From contig NZ_JAILMR010000128.1 of assembly GCF_024692365.1 (NCBI RefSeq), positions 1 through 34,886 on the forward strand: 34,886 nucleotides of DNA, written 5' to 3'. The notes below the pieces were generated by a model. The model saw nothing but the letters and a program-made list of their open reading frames with translations. It did not search any database and was not told the DNA's origin. Numbering within the stretch: the stretch's first letter is position 1; every line of letters starts with the position of its first letter. A program made the position numbers and the translations under genes. Positions 15,109-23,449 of this stretch are shown piece after piece. Origin of the DNA: Ruminococcus sp. (GTDB lineage: Bacteria > Bacillota > Clostridia > Oscillospirales > Ruminococcaceae).

Positions 15109-15783
15109 ATGACGTTTGAAGCCATTTACAACATTGCGCTGGAGGTTGCGAATGCCCGCGCTCAAAGCGGTGAGTATATCGCGCCCGATGAAACTATATG
15201 TGTTATCTGTTCACGTACAGGCAGAGTATATAACGGAGTAAGTCACATGGGTGTTCATGCAGAGATCGAGGCAATGCGTAATATGCAGACTTACGGCAAC
15301 GAGGTTGCGATCGAATCTATGGTGCTGATAGCTACTATCAGCCGCAGTCCTATGCTTCCATGTACAGGATGTATCAACTACATAATCTCCATGAGTCCCG
15401 AGAATTCCATGGGTTATGTGGTAATGCCTGACAGAATGATATCATTGTCCGAGATGCTGGGCACAGGTACATATGCACCTAATACCCCGTTCAGCGGTAT
15501 GCCTAACGGTATGCCCGCGGCAGCTCCTGTACAGTCGGGTTATTTGTCAGGACAGTTTGTGCAGTCGGTTCAGTACAGCAGTGCTGCTCCGGTTCCTTCT
15601 ACACCGCTGACATCTATGACCTCATCGCAGATGGAAGGCGCCTCATCGAAGAGCGATCTGCTGAAGAACCGTGTCAGCAGCCTTATGAGCGTAGCGGAAA
15701 ATGACGACGAAGAAGATGCTGAATTCCTTGAAGAACTCGGCATCGGCAAAAAGAAAAAAGGTCTGTTCGGACTGTTTGGTTAG
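15109..15783 (+). CDS. cytidine-deaminase-fold protein with long C-terminal tail
   Basis: A 224-residue protein. Residues 1-110 look like the zinc-dependent cytidine deaminase fold: after ICVICSRTGRVYNGVS come HAE (His50, Glu52) and, 32 residues later, PCTGC (Cys85, Cys88), the classic zinc ligands and proton-shuttle glutamate. It lacks the full free-nucleoside CDA signature, so its substrate is open. Residues about 117-185 are Pro/Ser/Gly/Met-rich; then comes an acidic stretch (DDEEDAEFLEELG) and a basic-hydrophobic end, KKKKGLFGLFG, that could bind a membrane. GAAAGGTGG precedes the ATG at 15109. The next gene, 76 nt on without a terminator between, is a GGDEF sensor, suggesting a shared transcript. 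Confidence 0.72.
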   Translation: MTFEAIYNIALEVANARAQSGEYIAPDETICVICSRTGRVYNGVSHMGVHAEIEAMRNMQTYGNEVAIESMVLIATISRSPMLPCTGCINYIISMSPENSMGYVVMPDRMISLSEMLGTGTYAPNTPFSGMPNGMPAAAPVQSGYLSGQFVQSVQYSSAAPVPSTPLTSMTSSQMEGASSKSDLLKNRVSSLMSVAENDDEEDAEFLEELGIGKKKKGLFGLFG

Positions 15784-15859
15784 TAAGCACTCCGGATAAT
15801 ATAAGATCAAAATATTAATCGGGGTTCACGTTCCCGAGAAGAGAAAGGGTAGTTAGAAT

Positions 15860-17509
15860 ATGGCAAAAGCTAAGAAGAAAGAAAAGAAGAAGTTCAAAAT
15901 ATCACTTAACCTGGTGCTTATCATTCAGCTGGCGATCATGCTCGGTGTATCGATATTCATTACAAACACCGTAAGTAGCCGAACCAAAGAGAGCTCGGAC
16001 GCTCACATGGCTATGACAACTGAAGAGCGTTCGCAGGTTATAATGAACTACGTTGAACTGTCGGAGCGTCAGCTGTCAGACTTTTCAAAGGCAAGACAGG
16101 TAACAGATCTCCTGAAAAAAGTGTCTGGTAAGAGTGATGAACTTACCGCAGATGTGAAAGATATGAGCGTTGAAGAACTTCAGAAGATCGCGCAGGCGTA
16201 CACAGTAGAATTCGGTACTGCTATCCCTTCATGCGAAGGTGTTTGGATAGGTACATGGGAAACCAAAGTTCTTACACACAGCCACTCCGAAAAATCAATA
16301 GGTATGACAACCAGAGACAATGAAGAAGAAATCGAAGAAAAAACACTACGTTATCTTCAGAATAAATTGGAAGCTAGTGGCAAGAGCGTTTATAACACTG
16401 GTATCATCCAGTCTCCTGCATCAGGCGAACAGATAGTTTCAATGTACCAGGCTATCTACGATAAGACCACCGGCAAGCCTATCGGTCTTGTTGGTATGGG
16501 TATCCGTACAGATGCTCTTATAAAGACTCTGGATAGGATCTCCGGTGCGAACAAGAATATGGATGACGAAAAGAACAAGGAAAAGTATGGCAATTCCGAA
16601 CTTAAAGATGCAAACTATCTTATGATTCACTCGGCATCTTCTACTTATCTTTTCGTTCCTGATGAAGAAAAGATAAATACTGAAGTTGAAGTTCCCGAGC
16701 TGAAGAAGCTTTGTGAAGAATATAAGAACGGTAACGAAGAAGAAGAGGGTAAGGTTGAATACAAGGTTAACGGCACCGAGTATGTTGCATCTTATGTATT
16801 CATTCCAAAGTATAAATGGCTGTTCCTCGTTTCTGCAAGTCAGAAGGACGTTTACGCTCTGTCAAGCGGCATGAGAATGTTCCTGATCGTATTCGGTTAC
16901 ATCCTCCTCATTCTGACTATCGTATTCTTCCTGATCAGTAAGAGACAGGAAAAGATCAACCAGAAGCTGGTATCTACTATCGCAAAGAACTCTCAGACAA
17001 GACAGTCGCTGAACACCGCTATGTTCAAGGACGTGCTCACAAACGCAAACAACCGTGTATCCTTCTCTATGGATATGGAAAATGTTGAAGTAAGCGCACA
17101 GAAGCCTTGCTACTTCATGATGTTCAATATCCTCGGATTCAGTGAGATCAACGCTAGATACGGTAACGACGCAGGCGACCGTCTGCTCGTTAGAACTGTT
17201 GAGACTCTTACCGAAGTATTCCCCGGTAAGTCAGTATATCGTACCGGTTCCGACGAATTCGTTGTAATGATCCCCTCTGAGGGTGGTCAGCCCGCTCCCG
17301 ATCAGGTAATGAATGATGTCAACACAGCATTCAGACAGCTGATGGTTCCCGAGAAGATCGAGAATCTGGGTGCTATCTATCCTAAGTACAAGATCGCCGT
17401 CATCAGAAGAAGCGGTCCCGCAGATACTTCAGTAGTTGCTGCACTTAAGGAAATGACTAACATTAAGGGCGAAGCTACATACGGTATGATCGACTACCGC
17501 GAGTTGTGA
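15860..17509 (+). CDS. membrane sensor with Cache-like domain and degenerate GGDEF domain
   Basis: A 549-residue protein. A basic N-terminus and helix (about 14-38) lead to an extracellular sensor of about 290 residues of the dCache type (with GVWIGTW, IYDKTTGKPIGLVGMGIRTD and YKWLFLVSASQ), a second helix (about 343-365) and a cytoplasmic GGDEF domain (about 385-549). The GGDEF signature is GSDEF (463-467). The first metal-binding Asp of the usual DIDxFK motif is Asn423 (FNILGFSEINARYGNDAGD), while the later Asn and Asp are kept. Diguanylate cyclase activity is therefore doubtful; it may bind GTP or act as a receptor. It follows the deaminase-fold gene and ends in a strong terminator. Confidence 0.85.
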   Translation: MAKAKKKEKKKFKISLNLVLIIQLAIMLGVSIFITNTVSSRTKESSDAHMAMTTEERSQVIMNYVELSERQLSDFSKARQVTDLLKKVSGKSDELTADVKDMSVEELQKIAQAYTVEFGTAIPSCEGVWIGTWETKVLTHSHSEKSIGMTTRDNEEEIEEKTLRYLQNKLEASGKSVYNTGIIQSPASGEQIVSMYQAIYDKTTGKPIGLVGMGIRTDALIKTLDRISGANKNMDDEKNKEKYGNSELKDANYLMIHSASSTYLFVPDEEKINTEVEVPELKKLCEEYKNGNEEEEGKVEYKVNGTEYVASYVFIPKYKWLFLVSASQKDVYALSSGMRMFLIVFGYILLILTIVFFLISKRQEKINQKLVSTIAKNSQTRQSLNTAMFKDVLTNANNRVSFSMDMENVEVSAQKPCYFMMFNILGFSEINARYGNDAGDRLLVRTVETLTEVFPGKSVYRTGSDEFVVMIPSEGGQPAPDQVMNDVNTAFRQLMVPEKIENLGAIYPKYKIAVIRRSGPADTSVVAALKEMTNIKGEATYGMIDYREL

Positions 17510-17530
17510 TAAGTCATAAATGTTAAGGTT

Positions 17531-17567
17531 AAGGACCTCTTTCGCAAAGGCGGAAGAGGTCCTTTTT
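17531..17567 (+). terminator. strong Rho-independent terminator
   Basis: A stem of about 15 bp (AAGGACCTCTT at 17531-17541 with AAGAGGTCCTT at 17554-17564, extended inward by four pairs), an AAAG loop and a TTTTT tail. Confidence 0.92.
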
Positions 17568-17588
17568 GTAACGAAAGGAGAATCCCTG

Positions 17589-18218
17589 ATGATAGATAAG
17601 CTGACCGTCAACGAACACAGCAGTATACGTATCGGCACTGATAAAGTGATCTATTTCGATCCCTTCCACCTTAACAAGGCAGATCACGATGCGGATATCA
17701 TTTTCATCACCCACGATCACTACGATCACTTTTCTCCCGAGGATATCGAAAAGTGCGCCAACAAAGATTCCCGATTCGTCGCCCCCTATACCATGAAAAG
17801 AGCCTTCAAAAAAGCCAGGATAAATGAGGACAATATAGCCTTCATGCACGCGGGTTACAGTGCCGAAGTACTTGGCATACCCATAGATGCTATCGCCGCA
17901 TATAATGTGTTCAAACCATTCCACCCGCGTAAAAGCGGTTGGCTGGGCTATGTTGTTACTCTGGAAGGCAAGCGTATCTACGTCTGCGGTGATACAGATG
18001 CTACTCCCGAGGCTAAAGCTGTCACCTGTGATATAATCTGTGTCCCCATCGGCGGAACATATACCATAGGCGCAAAACAGGCAGCCGACCTTGTGAACCA
18101 TATAAAGCCCGAAATAGCTGTTCCTATCCACTACGGAAGTATAGTTGGCAAGCCAACCGACGCGGATAATTTTGCCGCCTACGTGGAACCACCTGTGCAA
18201 GTCGTTAAAAAACTCTGA
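17589..18218 (+). CDS. metallo-beta-lactamase-fold hydrolase (UlaG-like)
   Basis: A 209-residue cytoplasmic MBL-fold protein of the UlaG-like group. The metal-binding motif THDHYDHFSPED is near residues 39-50; a further Asp ligand is in YVCGDTDATPE, and a histidine in VPIHYGSIVG near the C-terminus. Members include lactonases and phosphodiesterases; the substrate here is unknown. The ATG at 17589 has AAAGGAG about 9 nt before it, so the frame upstream inside the terminator is rejected. No promoter is evident in the 25 nt between the terminator and the ribosome binding site, so some read-through may drive it. Confidence 0.87.
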   Translation: MIDKLTVNEHSSIRIGTDKVIYFDPFHLNKADHDADIIFITHDHYDHFSPEDIEKCANKDSRFVAPYTMKRAFKKARINEDNIAFMHAGYSAEVLGIPIDAIAAYNVFKPFHPRKSGWLGYVVTLEGKRIYVCGDTDATPEAKAVTCDIICVPIGGTYTIGAKQAADLVNHIKPEIAVPIHYGSIVGKPTDADNFAAYVEPPVQVVKKL

Positions 18219-18232
18219 TAACAATTGGATAC

Positions 18233-18280
18233 AAAAAACGGGGACAGCCGTGCTGAAGAAGTACGGCTGTCCCCATTTTA
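18233..18280. terminator. bidirectional terminator between convergent genes
   Basis: A perfect 12-bp stem GGGGACAGCCGT (18240-18251) with ACGGCTGTCCCC (18263-18274), T-rich on the plus side (ATTTTATTAT) and six T on the minus side (18233-18238 read in reverse). Confidence 0.9.
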
Positions 18281-19654
18281 TTATATTCTGTTCGGGTCGT
18301 AAGATATGCTTTGTTCCCTATTGATAAGGCTGCGAAGCATGGTCACGGATACCACCATCATTGTCAACTCGGTAACAGGCTGTGCGAAAAGCATTCCGCG
18401 GAAACCGAAAAAGTTGTTCAGCAACAGCAGCAGAGGAACGTACAAGAAAAGCTGACGTACAAGGGTTATCACAAAAGCATAGAGCGGTTTTCCCATCGCC
18501 TGAAAACTCATGCGGCTCATGGAAACTGCGCCGACAAAAGGCAGTATCAGCATGAGAGTTCGCAATACTCGGCTGCCAATGGATATGACTTCCTGCGACT
18601 CGGTAAATATCCCTATCAGCTGCGGCGCAAATATGCCATAAACTGCCATTACGACCAGTTCTGTGCCGCCTGTTACGAGAAGTCCCGCACGGAGTACGGA
18701 CAACATTCTTTTATGGTCTTTCGCGCCATAGCTGTATCCCATTATCGGCTGAGTGCCCGATGCAAATCCCTGATATATGTAGTTGCCCAGTGACATTATC
18801 TTCTGTGCGACGCCCATCGCGGCTACCGTGAGTTCTCCGTAGCTGACGGCAAGTTTGTTGTTGACGATGTAGGCGGCGGAGGTCAGGAGAGTTTCAAGGG
18901 TGGCTGGCACGCCTACCCAGAATATCTCGCCAAGTATCTCCGCTGTAGGGCGGATATACCTCATCGAGGGGCGCAGCAGAGATTTCCCGCTTATATAGAA
19001 TATCAGCGATATACCCGCACTGACCGCATTACCGAGGACTGTCGCGATGGCAGCACCTCTTATCCCCATACCAAATGCGAAAATGAAAATGGGGTCTAGG
19101 ACGATGTTTACTATCGTACCCGCTATCATTCCGCATATGGAAAATTTTACCGAACCCTCGCTTCTAAGCAGCTGACCAAGAGTATAGCTGCCCATGGTGA
19201 ATATACTGCCGATAAACAGCACAGCAGTGTATTCGCGGGTGTAGGCTGTGGTGTTAGCCTTTGCGCCAAGACCGCTGACTATCTGCGTCAGGAATATCAA
19301 CCCTACTAGGGTGACAACAGCACTGTCGATGACGGTCAGCAGCATACCAGATGTGAGTGTGTGTTCGGCTTTGGCTTTGTCCCCCGAACCAAGACTTCTG
19401 GCAATGAGGGACGATGCACCTGCACCTATCATGTTCGACACAGCCACCATGACCATCATGACAGGGTAGGCAAGATTCACGGCAGCAAGGCAGTAATCAT
19501 CATGCATACGACCGATGAAATAGGTGTCCACAAGGTTATACAGAACCATGATGAACATACCCGCAATAAGTGGCACACCCATCCTGACCACAGCTTTTGC
19601 GGGCTTTTCTTCGCTTAGTATAAATATACGTTTATCTTTATCCGATGTTTGCAA
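18281..19654 (-). CDS. MATE family efflux transporter
   Basis: A 457-residue transporter of the multidrug and toxic compound extrusion family, with about 12 membrane helices in two similar halves; such pumps export cationic drugs using Na+ or H+. The N-terminal helix has PLIAGMFIMVLYNLVDTYFI, typical of the MepA-like branch, followed by GAGASSLIARSLG, and in the second half VGVPATLETLLTSAAYIVNN and QPIMGYSYGAKDHKRM. A TTG at 19654 is the likely start because GGAGGA (19662-19667) lies 7 nt before it; a GTG at 19669 would overlap that ribosome binding site. Confidence 0.93.
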   Translation of the reverse strand: MQTSDKDKRIFILSEEKPAKAVVRMGVPLIAGMFIMVLYNLVDTYFIGRMHDDYCLAAVNLAYPVMMVMVAVSNMIGAGASSLIARSLGSGDKAKAEHTLTSGMLLTVIDSAVVTLVGLIFLTQIVSGLGAKANTTAYTREYTAVLFIGSIFTMGSYTLGQLLRSEGSVKFSICGMIAGTIVNIVLDPIFIFAFGMGIRGAAIATVLGNAVSAGISLIFYISGKSLLRPSMRYIRPTAEILGEIFWVGVPATLETLLTSAAYIVNNKLAVSYGELTVAAMGVAQKIMSLGNYIYQGFASGTQPIMGYSYGAKDHKRMLSVLRAGLLVTGGTELVVMAVYGIFAPQLIGIFTESQEVISIGSRVLRTLMLILPFVGAVSMSRMSFQAMGKPLYAFVITLVRQLFLYVPLLLLLNNFFGFRGMLFAQPVTELTMMVVSVTMLRSLINREQSISYDPNRI

Positions 19655-19689
19655 TTTTTGTTCCTCCACAAAAATGACTATCCGTCAAT

Positions 19690-19718
19690 ATTATAGCAGA
19701 TATGGTGGGGTTTGTCAA
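19690..19718 (-). promoter_or_regulatory. consensus promoter of the MATE gene
   Basis: On the minus strand a perfect TTGACA (19718-19713), 17-bp spacer and TATAAT (19695-19690) with TGC before it. Confidence 0.9.
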
Positions 19719-19940
19719 CGAGGGGAAATTGGGAAGCGACGAAAAGTGATGAGTTTTGCGTAAAGCTCTTTCACTTGGCATTTATTCTGCATTTTCTCGT
19801 CAGCTTGCCCAACCTCACACCTCACCCTCTATGCAAACAAATGATTTTAAATTTAACTCGGACATATTTCTGTAATAGTTGTACAAAAACGTACAACTTT
19901 TCGCCTAAAAAGCCTGATAGTAGAAGGGCATGATCCGAAT

Positions 19941-20017
19941 CCGATTGTGCGCACGATGACAGGCAGCCGCTTAGTATGGCTACGGTATACAAGCGGCGTG
20001 TTATACTGTACAATCGG
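19941..20017. repeat. nested 77-nt imperfect palindrome
   Basis: Outer arms CCGATTGT (19941-19948) and ACAATCGG (20010-20017) enclose an inner hairpin made of GCCGCTT (19966-19972) with AAGCGGC (19991-19997), and, after one bulged A, GTAT (19974-19977) with ATAC (19987-19990). It lies between divergent promoters, outside both predicted transcripts. The remaining spacer (19719-20044) shows no gene. Confidence 0.55.
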
Positions 20018-20044
20018 GTAAGCGTTTTGATGTTATTTTCCCCC

Positions 20045-20073
20045 TTGAAATAATATTAAAATCATGCTATAAT
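20045..20073 (+). promoter_or_regulatory. sigma-A promoter of the unknown gene at 20145
   Basis: TTGAAA (20045-20050), 17-bp spacer, TATAAT (20068-20073) with TGC before it, 71 nt before the start codon. Confidence 0.8.
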
Positions 20074-20144
20074 AAACCAAGCGTTCGGGACTTGCTGTGA
20101 CGATCAAGTGCTGAATACAAGACTTATCACGGAGGTCGGAAATA

Positions 20145-20579
20145 ATGGAAGAAGTAATTGTCAGGATAAACGAGATACTTAAACTTGAAATTGACGATAA
20201 TGAAACGCTCGATATCTCACGCGCCGATCTGATCTCCAAGATCATTGCTAAAGAGCATGACTGGGCTGATATTCAGCAGGCTTTTATCCATATTCTGACA
20301 GATAATAACAGGAGCCGTGATGAATATGAGGTTATCGGACAAGCATTGTATTATTCGGTAGCTTTCGATAAAACCTGCAACGAAGACATATTGGATAAGG
20401 ATAGACTGACAGCTCTGATAAATTTCAGGCTCAATCCTTTTGACAAACCTTATGAGGATAATTTAGCCTGGTCTTTGACCTGCAAGCTTTACAAACTTGA
20501 TTATTGCAATTCGGTTTATAATGTATTCAGAGATGAGAAGATGCTCTGTATTCTTAGGGAATACGGACTGATCGATTGA
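20145..20579 (+). CDS. small soluble protein of unknown function
   Basis: A 144-residue protein, mostly helical by composition and acidic, with no signal peptide or membrane helix. Recognisable stretches include HDWADIQQAFIHILTDNN, VIGQALYYSVAFDKT and LTCKLYKLDY. I do not recognise the family; the general style (short, acidic, helical repeats) is shared by many unassigned cytoplasmic proteins and by some immunity proteins, but nothing here proves that. GGAGGT is 9 nt before the ATG and a promoter is present, so it is expressed as its own unit. Confidence 0.72.
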   Translation: MEEVIVRINEILKLEIDDNETLDISRADLISKIIAKEHDWADIQQAFIHILTDNNRSRDEYEVIGQALYYSVAFDKTCNEDILDKDRLTALINFRLNPFDKPYEDNLAWSLTCKLYKLDYCNSVYNVFRDEKMLCILREYGLID

Positions 20580-20646
20580 TCGTTCAAAGTTTCTGTTTAT
20601 ATTTGGATATTAGATCAAGGGTCATTAAAATGAAGGAGTAATAATT

Positions 20647-21837
20647 ATGACAAAGAAAACAGTGGCACTGCTGTGTGCGCTTGCGCTGTGCATTTCTGCC
20701 GTGGGGTGCGGTAAGAATGAGAGCACTGAAAAGGAAACCGCAACAAGCAGTCAGGGTATGGAGGAAAAGGGTATGAAAGGTACAAGACTAACAGAAGAAA
20801 ATGCAAAGCTGATAGGCAGAACTTATCTGAATGATGAGGGCACGCTGTGGTGTGCGCTCAGCGGTTCGGGTGCGGAATTTGAGTTCACTGGCAAAAATCT
20901 TGATATCATGATCGAGAGCGATAAGGTGACTTCAACAGGTCCCCGTTCCCATTATTCAAGGATAGCGATACTCGTGGACGGCGAACGTGTTGTCAATGAT
21001 ATGCTAGATGATACTATTAAAAAGTATTCACCGATACATGGCGATACCGAAGTCACGAAGACGGTTCAGATTATCAAGCTTTCCGAAACGGCTATGTCCT
21101 GCTTCGGGGTACTGCCGATACAGCTTGAAGAGGGCGCTTCCATAAAGCCCACAGGACCTAAGTCCCACAAGATAGAATTTATAGGGGATTCAATAACCTG
21201 CGGTTACGGCGTTGACGATGAAGACCCCACTCATGCTTTTGATACCTCCACCGAGGACGTTACAAGGGCATATGCCTACAAAACCGCCCAGAACCTCGAG
21301 GCTGATTACAGTATGTTCTCCATAAGCGGCTGGGGCATAATCTCGGGCTGGACGGGCAACGGCGAACAGCACCCCGAACAGCAGATACCTCTTTACTATG
21401 AAAAGCAGGCATTCTCCTACGGCGGTTTTGATGATGTTGAAGCGCAGTCGCTTGACTGGGATTTCAGCAGTTATCAGCCTGACCTTGTTGTGATAAATCT
21501 CGGCACCAACGATGACAGCTACTGCAAGTCCGATGAAGATAAGCGTGCGGCTTACGTTGCGGGCTATGTTGAGTTTTTGAAGACCGTCCGTAAGGATAAC
21601 CCCGATGCAAGGATACTCTGCGTGCTGGGCATCATGGGCGATGCGCTTTACCCATCTGTTGAAAAGGCGGTATCGGATTACAGTGCTGAAACAGGGGATA
21701 CCAACATCTCCGCATTCCATCTTGAACCCCAGAAGCCCGAGGACGGACTTGTGGCTGATTATCATCCCACCGAAGTCACACATACCAAGGCGGCAGATGC
21801 GCTTACTGCTGAGATAAAGCGCGTGATGGGCTGGTAA
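20647..21837 (+). CDS. lipoprotein SGNH esterase, carbohydrate esterase family 2 type
   Basis: A 396-residue exported enzyme. A lipoprotein signal ends at Cys21 (SAVGC). An N-terminal jelly-roll domain (about 50-165, with GRTYLNDEGTLWCALSGSG and YSRIAILVDG) is joined to an SGNH hydrolase domain (about 175-396). The nucleophile block is FIGDSITCGYG, followed by INLGTND and DYHPTEVTH, which holds the catalytic His. This two-domain order is that of CE2 enzymes, which remove acetyl groups from xylan or glucomannan. It sits before a polysaccharide deacetylase lipoprotein, giving two surface deacetylases side by side. GAAGGAG precedes the ATG. Confidence 0.87.
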   Translation: MTKKTVALLCALALCISAVGCGKNESTEKETATSSQGMEEKGMKGTRLTEENAKLIGRTYLNDEGTLWCALSGSGAEFEFTGKNLDIMIESDKVTSTGPRSHYSRIAILVDGERVVNDMLDDTIKKYSPIHGDTEVTKTVQIIKLSETAMSCFGVLPIQLEEGASIKPTGPKSHKIEFIGDSITCGYGVDDEDPTHAFDTSTEDVTRAYAYKTAQNLEADYSMFSISGWGIISGWTGNGEQHPEQQIPLYYEKQAFSYGGFDDVEAQSLDWDFSSYQPDLVVINLGTNDDSYCKSDEDKRAAYVAGYVEFLKTVRKDNPDARILCVLGIMGDALYPSVEKAVSDYSAETGDTNISAFHLEPQKPEDGLVADYHPTEVTHTKAADALTAEIKRVMGW

Positions 21838-22021
21838 TATAGTCCACTCGCTGATAAATGCCTTTTCGCAGACGGCGAAAGGCGGAAATGTTTGCATTTA
21901 TTACCCGTGCATTGCGGTTATCATCGCAGCGTCGGTTTGGGTAGCTTATGATAAGAAGATGTCGGAAAAGCAATAAATGTTGAATGCTGATGAAGTGCAT
22001 TCAGGGTAAAAGGAGGATATT

Positions 22022-22855
22022 ATGGGTATTTTGAGAACGGCGGCAATGCTGATGATGACAGCAGCCGCGATGTCGCTGACAGCTTGTGCGGCTTCGGCGA
22101 AAAATGAAAGCGGCGCTCCCGAAAAGGAGAGCAGTGAACTCACTGATAGTAAGGTACAGCAGGATACTGCACCTGCGGAAACGGAAGTGACCCCAAAAGT
22201 GACGAGTTTTAAAGCACCTGAGGAGTACGGCAAGGTCATTGCACTGACTTTTGACGATGGCCCCGATAGTGTATCTACCAACATGATACTTGATATTTTT
22301 GAGGAAAACGGCGCTAAGGCGAGCTTTTTCCTGATTGGCGACAATATAAACGACAGCACCGCTGATACAGTGAAAAGGGAAGCGGAGCTTGGTTTTGAGG
22401 TTAACAGCCATTCGCGTACACATTCCTATATGAACAAGATGACCGCCGATGAGATAAAGGCGGAGATGGATTATACCGATGAAAAGATATCCGAGCTGAC
22501 AGGTACTGTGCCAAGGTTCTTCCGTCCGCCGTACATTGCGGTGAACGATACCATGTATGAAGCCATAGACAAACCTTTCATCAACGGTCTGGGCTGTAAT
22601 GACTGGGACAAGAGCGTATCGGCTGAAAAGATAGCCGACAGCGTGCTGGCACAGGCTGAGGACGGCGCGATAATACTTCTGCATGACGGCGGCAGAAACA
22701 CCCGCACGGCAGAAGCTTTAAAGACCATCGTGCCCGAATTACAGGCTCAGGGATATGAGCTTGTTACGGTATCGGAGCTTTTCCATGCCAAGGGCGTAGA
22801 GCCGCAGGAAGACGGCATACTTTATTCAAGGGCGGAACAGGATACGGCGTACTGA
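22022..22855 (+). CDS. lipoprotein polysaccharide deacetylase (NodB/CE4 type)
   Basis: A 277-residue exported protein with a lipobox at LTAC (Cys22) and a Ser/Glu/Thr-rich spacer to about residue 65. The NodB homology domain follows: TFDDGP (metal and catalytic Asp), SHSRTH (metal-binding histidines), RFFRPPY, GCNDWD and ILLHDGG, all five CE4 motifs. It would deacetylate either acetylated xylan or peptidoglycan/chitin-type sugars at the cell surface. The CE2 neighbour makes a plant-fibre role plausible, but peptidoglycan is the commonest substrate of this architecture. AGGAGGA lies before the ATG. Confidence 0.9.
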   Translation: MGILRTAAMLMMTAAAMSLTACAASAKNESGAPEKESSELTDSKVQQDTAPAETEVTPKVTSFKAPEEYGKVIALTFDDGPDSVSTNMILDIFEENGAKASFFLIGDNINDSTADTVKREAELGFEVNSHSRTHSYMNKMTADEIKAEMDYTDEKISELTGTVPRFFRPPYIAVNDTMYEAIDKPFINGLGCNDWDKSVSAEKIADSVLAQAEDGAIILLHDGGRNTRTAEALKTIVPELQAQGYELVTVSELFHAKGVEPQEDGILYSRAEQDTAY

Positions 22856-22930
22856 GCCGATACTGAAAGTGAACAGCCTCATATATCAGAGATAAAAGAA
22901 CAGATATATATTTATTAAGGAAGTGACATT

Positions 22931-23449
22931 ATGAACAAACTGCTTGAAGCGGGAAAAATAGTATCAGTCTTCGGGCTGAAAGGTGAGGTCAAGGTACAGC
23001 CATGGTGCGATACCCCTGACTTCCTCTGTGAGTTCGATACGCTGTACTACAAGAGCGGTACGCCTGTTGAGGTGGAACGCGCAAGAGTTCAGAAGAATAT
23101 AGTCGTTATGAAGATAAAGGGCGTTGACTCGGTGGAAGAAGCCCAGAAGATACGCAACCGCGTGCTTTATCTCGACAGGGATGACGTTGAACTTGGCGAG
23201 GATACCTATTTCGTGCAGGACCTGATAGGTCTGAAAGTTATCGACCTGAACAGCGGCAGGGAATACGGTGAACTGACAGAAGTCAGTGAGACAGGTGCCA
23301 ACGACGTATACCATATTAAAAGCGAGAGCGGCAAGATGTACTATATTCCTGCCATACCCTCTGTTATCGCAGAGACCGATGTTGAGGGCGGCGTTATGAA
23401 GATAACTCCGCTGGAGGGGCTTTTTGACGATGCGGAGGAAATAAGATGA
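22931..23449 (+). CDS. rimM: 16S rRNA processing protein RimM
   Basis: A 172-residue ribosome assembly factor that binds ribosomal protein S19 and helps mature the 30S head. The N-terminal barrel starts with LEAGKIVSVFGLKGEVKVQP (residues 4-23). The PRC-barrel follows from about 95 (DLIGLKVIDLNSGREYGELT, then YYIPAIPSVI and ITPLEGLFD). AAGGAAG precedes the ATG. It overlaps trmD by 4 nt, the usual pairing; the neighbours rpsP and rplS usually seen with it are absent. Confidence 0.95.
   Translation: MNKLLEAGKIVSVFGLKGEVKVQPWCDTPDFLCEFDTLYYKSGTPVEVERARVQKNIVVMKIKGVDSVEEAQKIRNRVLYLDRDDVELGEDTYFVQDLIGLKVIDLNSGREYGELTEVSETGANDVYHIKSESGKMYYIPAIPSVIAETDVEGGVMKITPLEGLFDDAEEIR

Noticed and set aside
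21190..21897. 235-residue open frame antisense to the CE2 esterase
   Set aside because: The sense gene carries signal peptide and catalytic motifs; the antisense frame has none.
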